A stretch of 39,929 nt of DNA, taken from positions 1 through 39,929 of IMG/VR virus record IMGVR_UViG_3300022707_000821; one strand, given 5' to 3'. The translations under genes were made by a program, and so were the position numbers. Below are positions 39,433 to 39,929 of this stretch, piece after piece. The notes beneath the pieces are model-generated. The model saw only the letters and a program-made list of their open reading frames with translations, searched no databases and had not been told where the DNA came from. The stretch's first letter is position 1. Each line of letters starts with the position of its first letter. This stretch comes from a virus.

Positions 39433-39792
39433 ATGGAAAGACCAAATTTAAAAAAGCTATTGAATGACAAAGAAGAATTTTTTGTTGTTGTGGAAACGCC
39501 CGAAAAAAGCGAGGAAATACAAAAGCATTGTTTTGATTCAGGTGTATTCTGGATTCACAGTAATACGGATTTTGATTTTACAAATGAGAGAATTTTAAAT
39601 CCAACTTGTGAAAGATTCGGTAAATATACATTAATGTTTTTCGAGGATTGCAATTTATCACTTGATCAGATTACCCAACATGCAGAAGAACAAATTAAAG
39701 TCAAGTATGATTTCGATAGTGACAAAGTTTATAAAGAATTTATTGATGTAGAAGGTGAAAGCTCAGGCATTACTTTAAGGATTGGGGGATAA
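39433..39792 (+). CDS. Hypothetical protein, 119 aa
   Basis: AAAGGAAATGG precedes the ATG, as with gene 33454. The sequence has a helix/strand mix with FFVVVETPEKSEEIQ and WIHSNTDFDF; the cysteines (C33, C59 and C73) show no paired motif. No family recognised. It is the first gene of the unit that crosses the contig ends, so likely early. Confidence 0.7.
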   Translation: MERPNLKKLLNDKEEFFVVVETPEKSEEIQKHCFDSGVFWIHSNTDFDFTNERILNPTCERFGKYTLMFFEDCNLSLDQITQHAEEQIKVKYDFDSDKVYKEFIDVEGESSGITLRIGG

Positions 39793-39929
39793 TATGCCAA
39801 ACATAGATTATAAAGCAGCGTTAAAGCTGGTACAGGTCGAGGAACATTTCGATAAACATATAGAACAATTCACTTCTGAATTAGAATGTCTTGTTAAAAA
39901 ATACGGAGGGACAATACAAAAAAATCTTT
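39786..39929. repeat. Terminal direct repeat, right copy
   Basis: Exact copy of bases 1-144. The ATG at 39794 and the following 45 codons are the second copy of the gene at 9, cut by the window end. Confidence 0.95.
39794..39929 (+). CDS. Duplicate partial copy of the gene at 9 (contig overlap)
   Basis: Identical to the first 136 bases of the gene at 9. It is not a separate gene; it results from the terminal redundancy of the contig. Confidence 0.9.
   Translation, partial: MPNIDYKAALKLVQVEEHFDKHIEQFTSELECLVKKYGGTIQKNL

Noticed and set aside
1-39929. tRNA, rRNA, CRISPR arrays or insertion sequences
   Set aside because: Looked for cloverleaf-like, repeat-spacer and transposase patterns and saw none. 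A covariance-model scan would be needed to be sure for tRNAs.

Overview
The window is one complete tailed-phage genome assembled as a linear contig of a circular or circularly permuted molecule. The last 144 bases (39786-39929) repeat the first 144, so the unit genome is about 39,785 bp. By eye it is AT-rich (roughly one third G+C), tightly packed and almost wholly on the + strand. Gene joints are mostly ATGA or TAATG overlaps, and the usual ribosome site is AAAGGAAA a few bases before ATG. TGA is used as a stop, so the code is standard. The head genes follow the HK97 plan and the tail genes follow the long non-contractile (siphovirus) plan: TerL, portal, protease, capsid, connector, joining proteins, tail tube, frameshifted tail chaperone, tape measure, baseplate hub. 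There is no contractile sheath, integrase, DNA polymerase or helicase that I recognise. The host cannot be named from sequence; a small protein with a lipobox fits a bacterial host.

Layout. (a) 39433 across the junction to 1250: small unknown genes ending at a hairpin terminator. (b) 1293-2839: an excisionase-type HTH protein, a replication-initiator-like protein carrying an 11-bp tandem repeat that looks like an internal origin, and a possible helicase-loader-like protein. (c) 2842-7893: many small genes, including a probable lipoprotein, several CxxC zinc-ribbon proteins, small membrane proteins and the terminase small subunit. (d) 7890-9510: terminase large subunit and a zinc ribbon. (e) 9511-10443: a short regulatory stretch with two small genes and a 315-bp gap holding a consensus promoter. 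(f) 10444-16110: a portal fused to a Mu gpF-like domain, then protease, capsid and connectors. (g) 16149-22915: accessory virion proteins, including a large beta-solenoid read into a second reading frame at a run of nine A. (h) 22908-32118: tail genes. (i) 32162-33319: a membrane coiled-coil protein, a stand-alone CheY-like receiver protein and the only minus-strand gene, a PD-(D/E)XK nuclease. (j) 33454-39350: a recombination and early module with an SSB-tail-like protein, a Cas4/AddB-type Fe-S nuclease, a RecT annealing protein, an XRE repressor-like protein and many small genes.

The standout signals are three near-identical palindromic promoter-operators (33386, 35829, 39368), which define a phage regulon, and two -1 frameshift sites. 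The tail chaperone site is the expected one. The other fuses a beta-solenoid adhesin to a second tail-tube-like domain and a leucine-rich tail, and I know of no standard precedent for it. No endolysin or canonical lysis cassette is recognisable.
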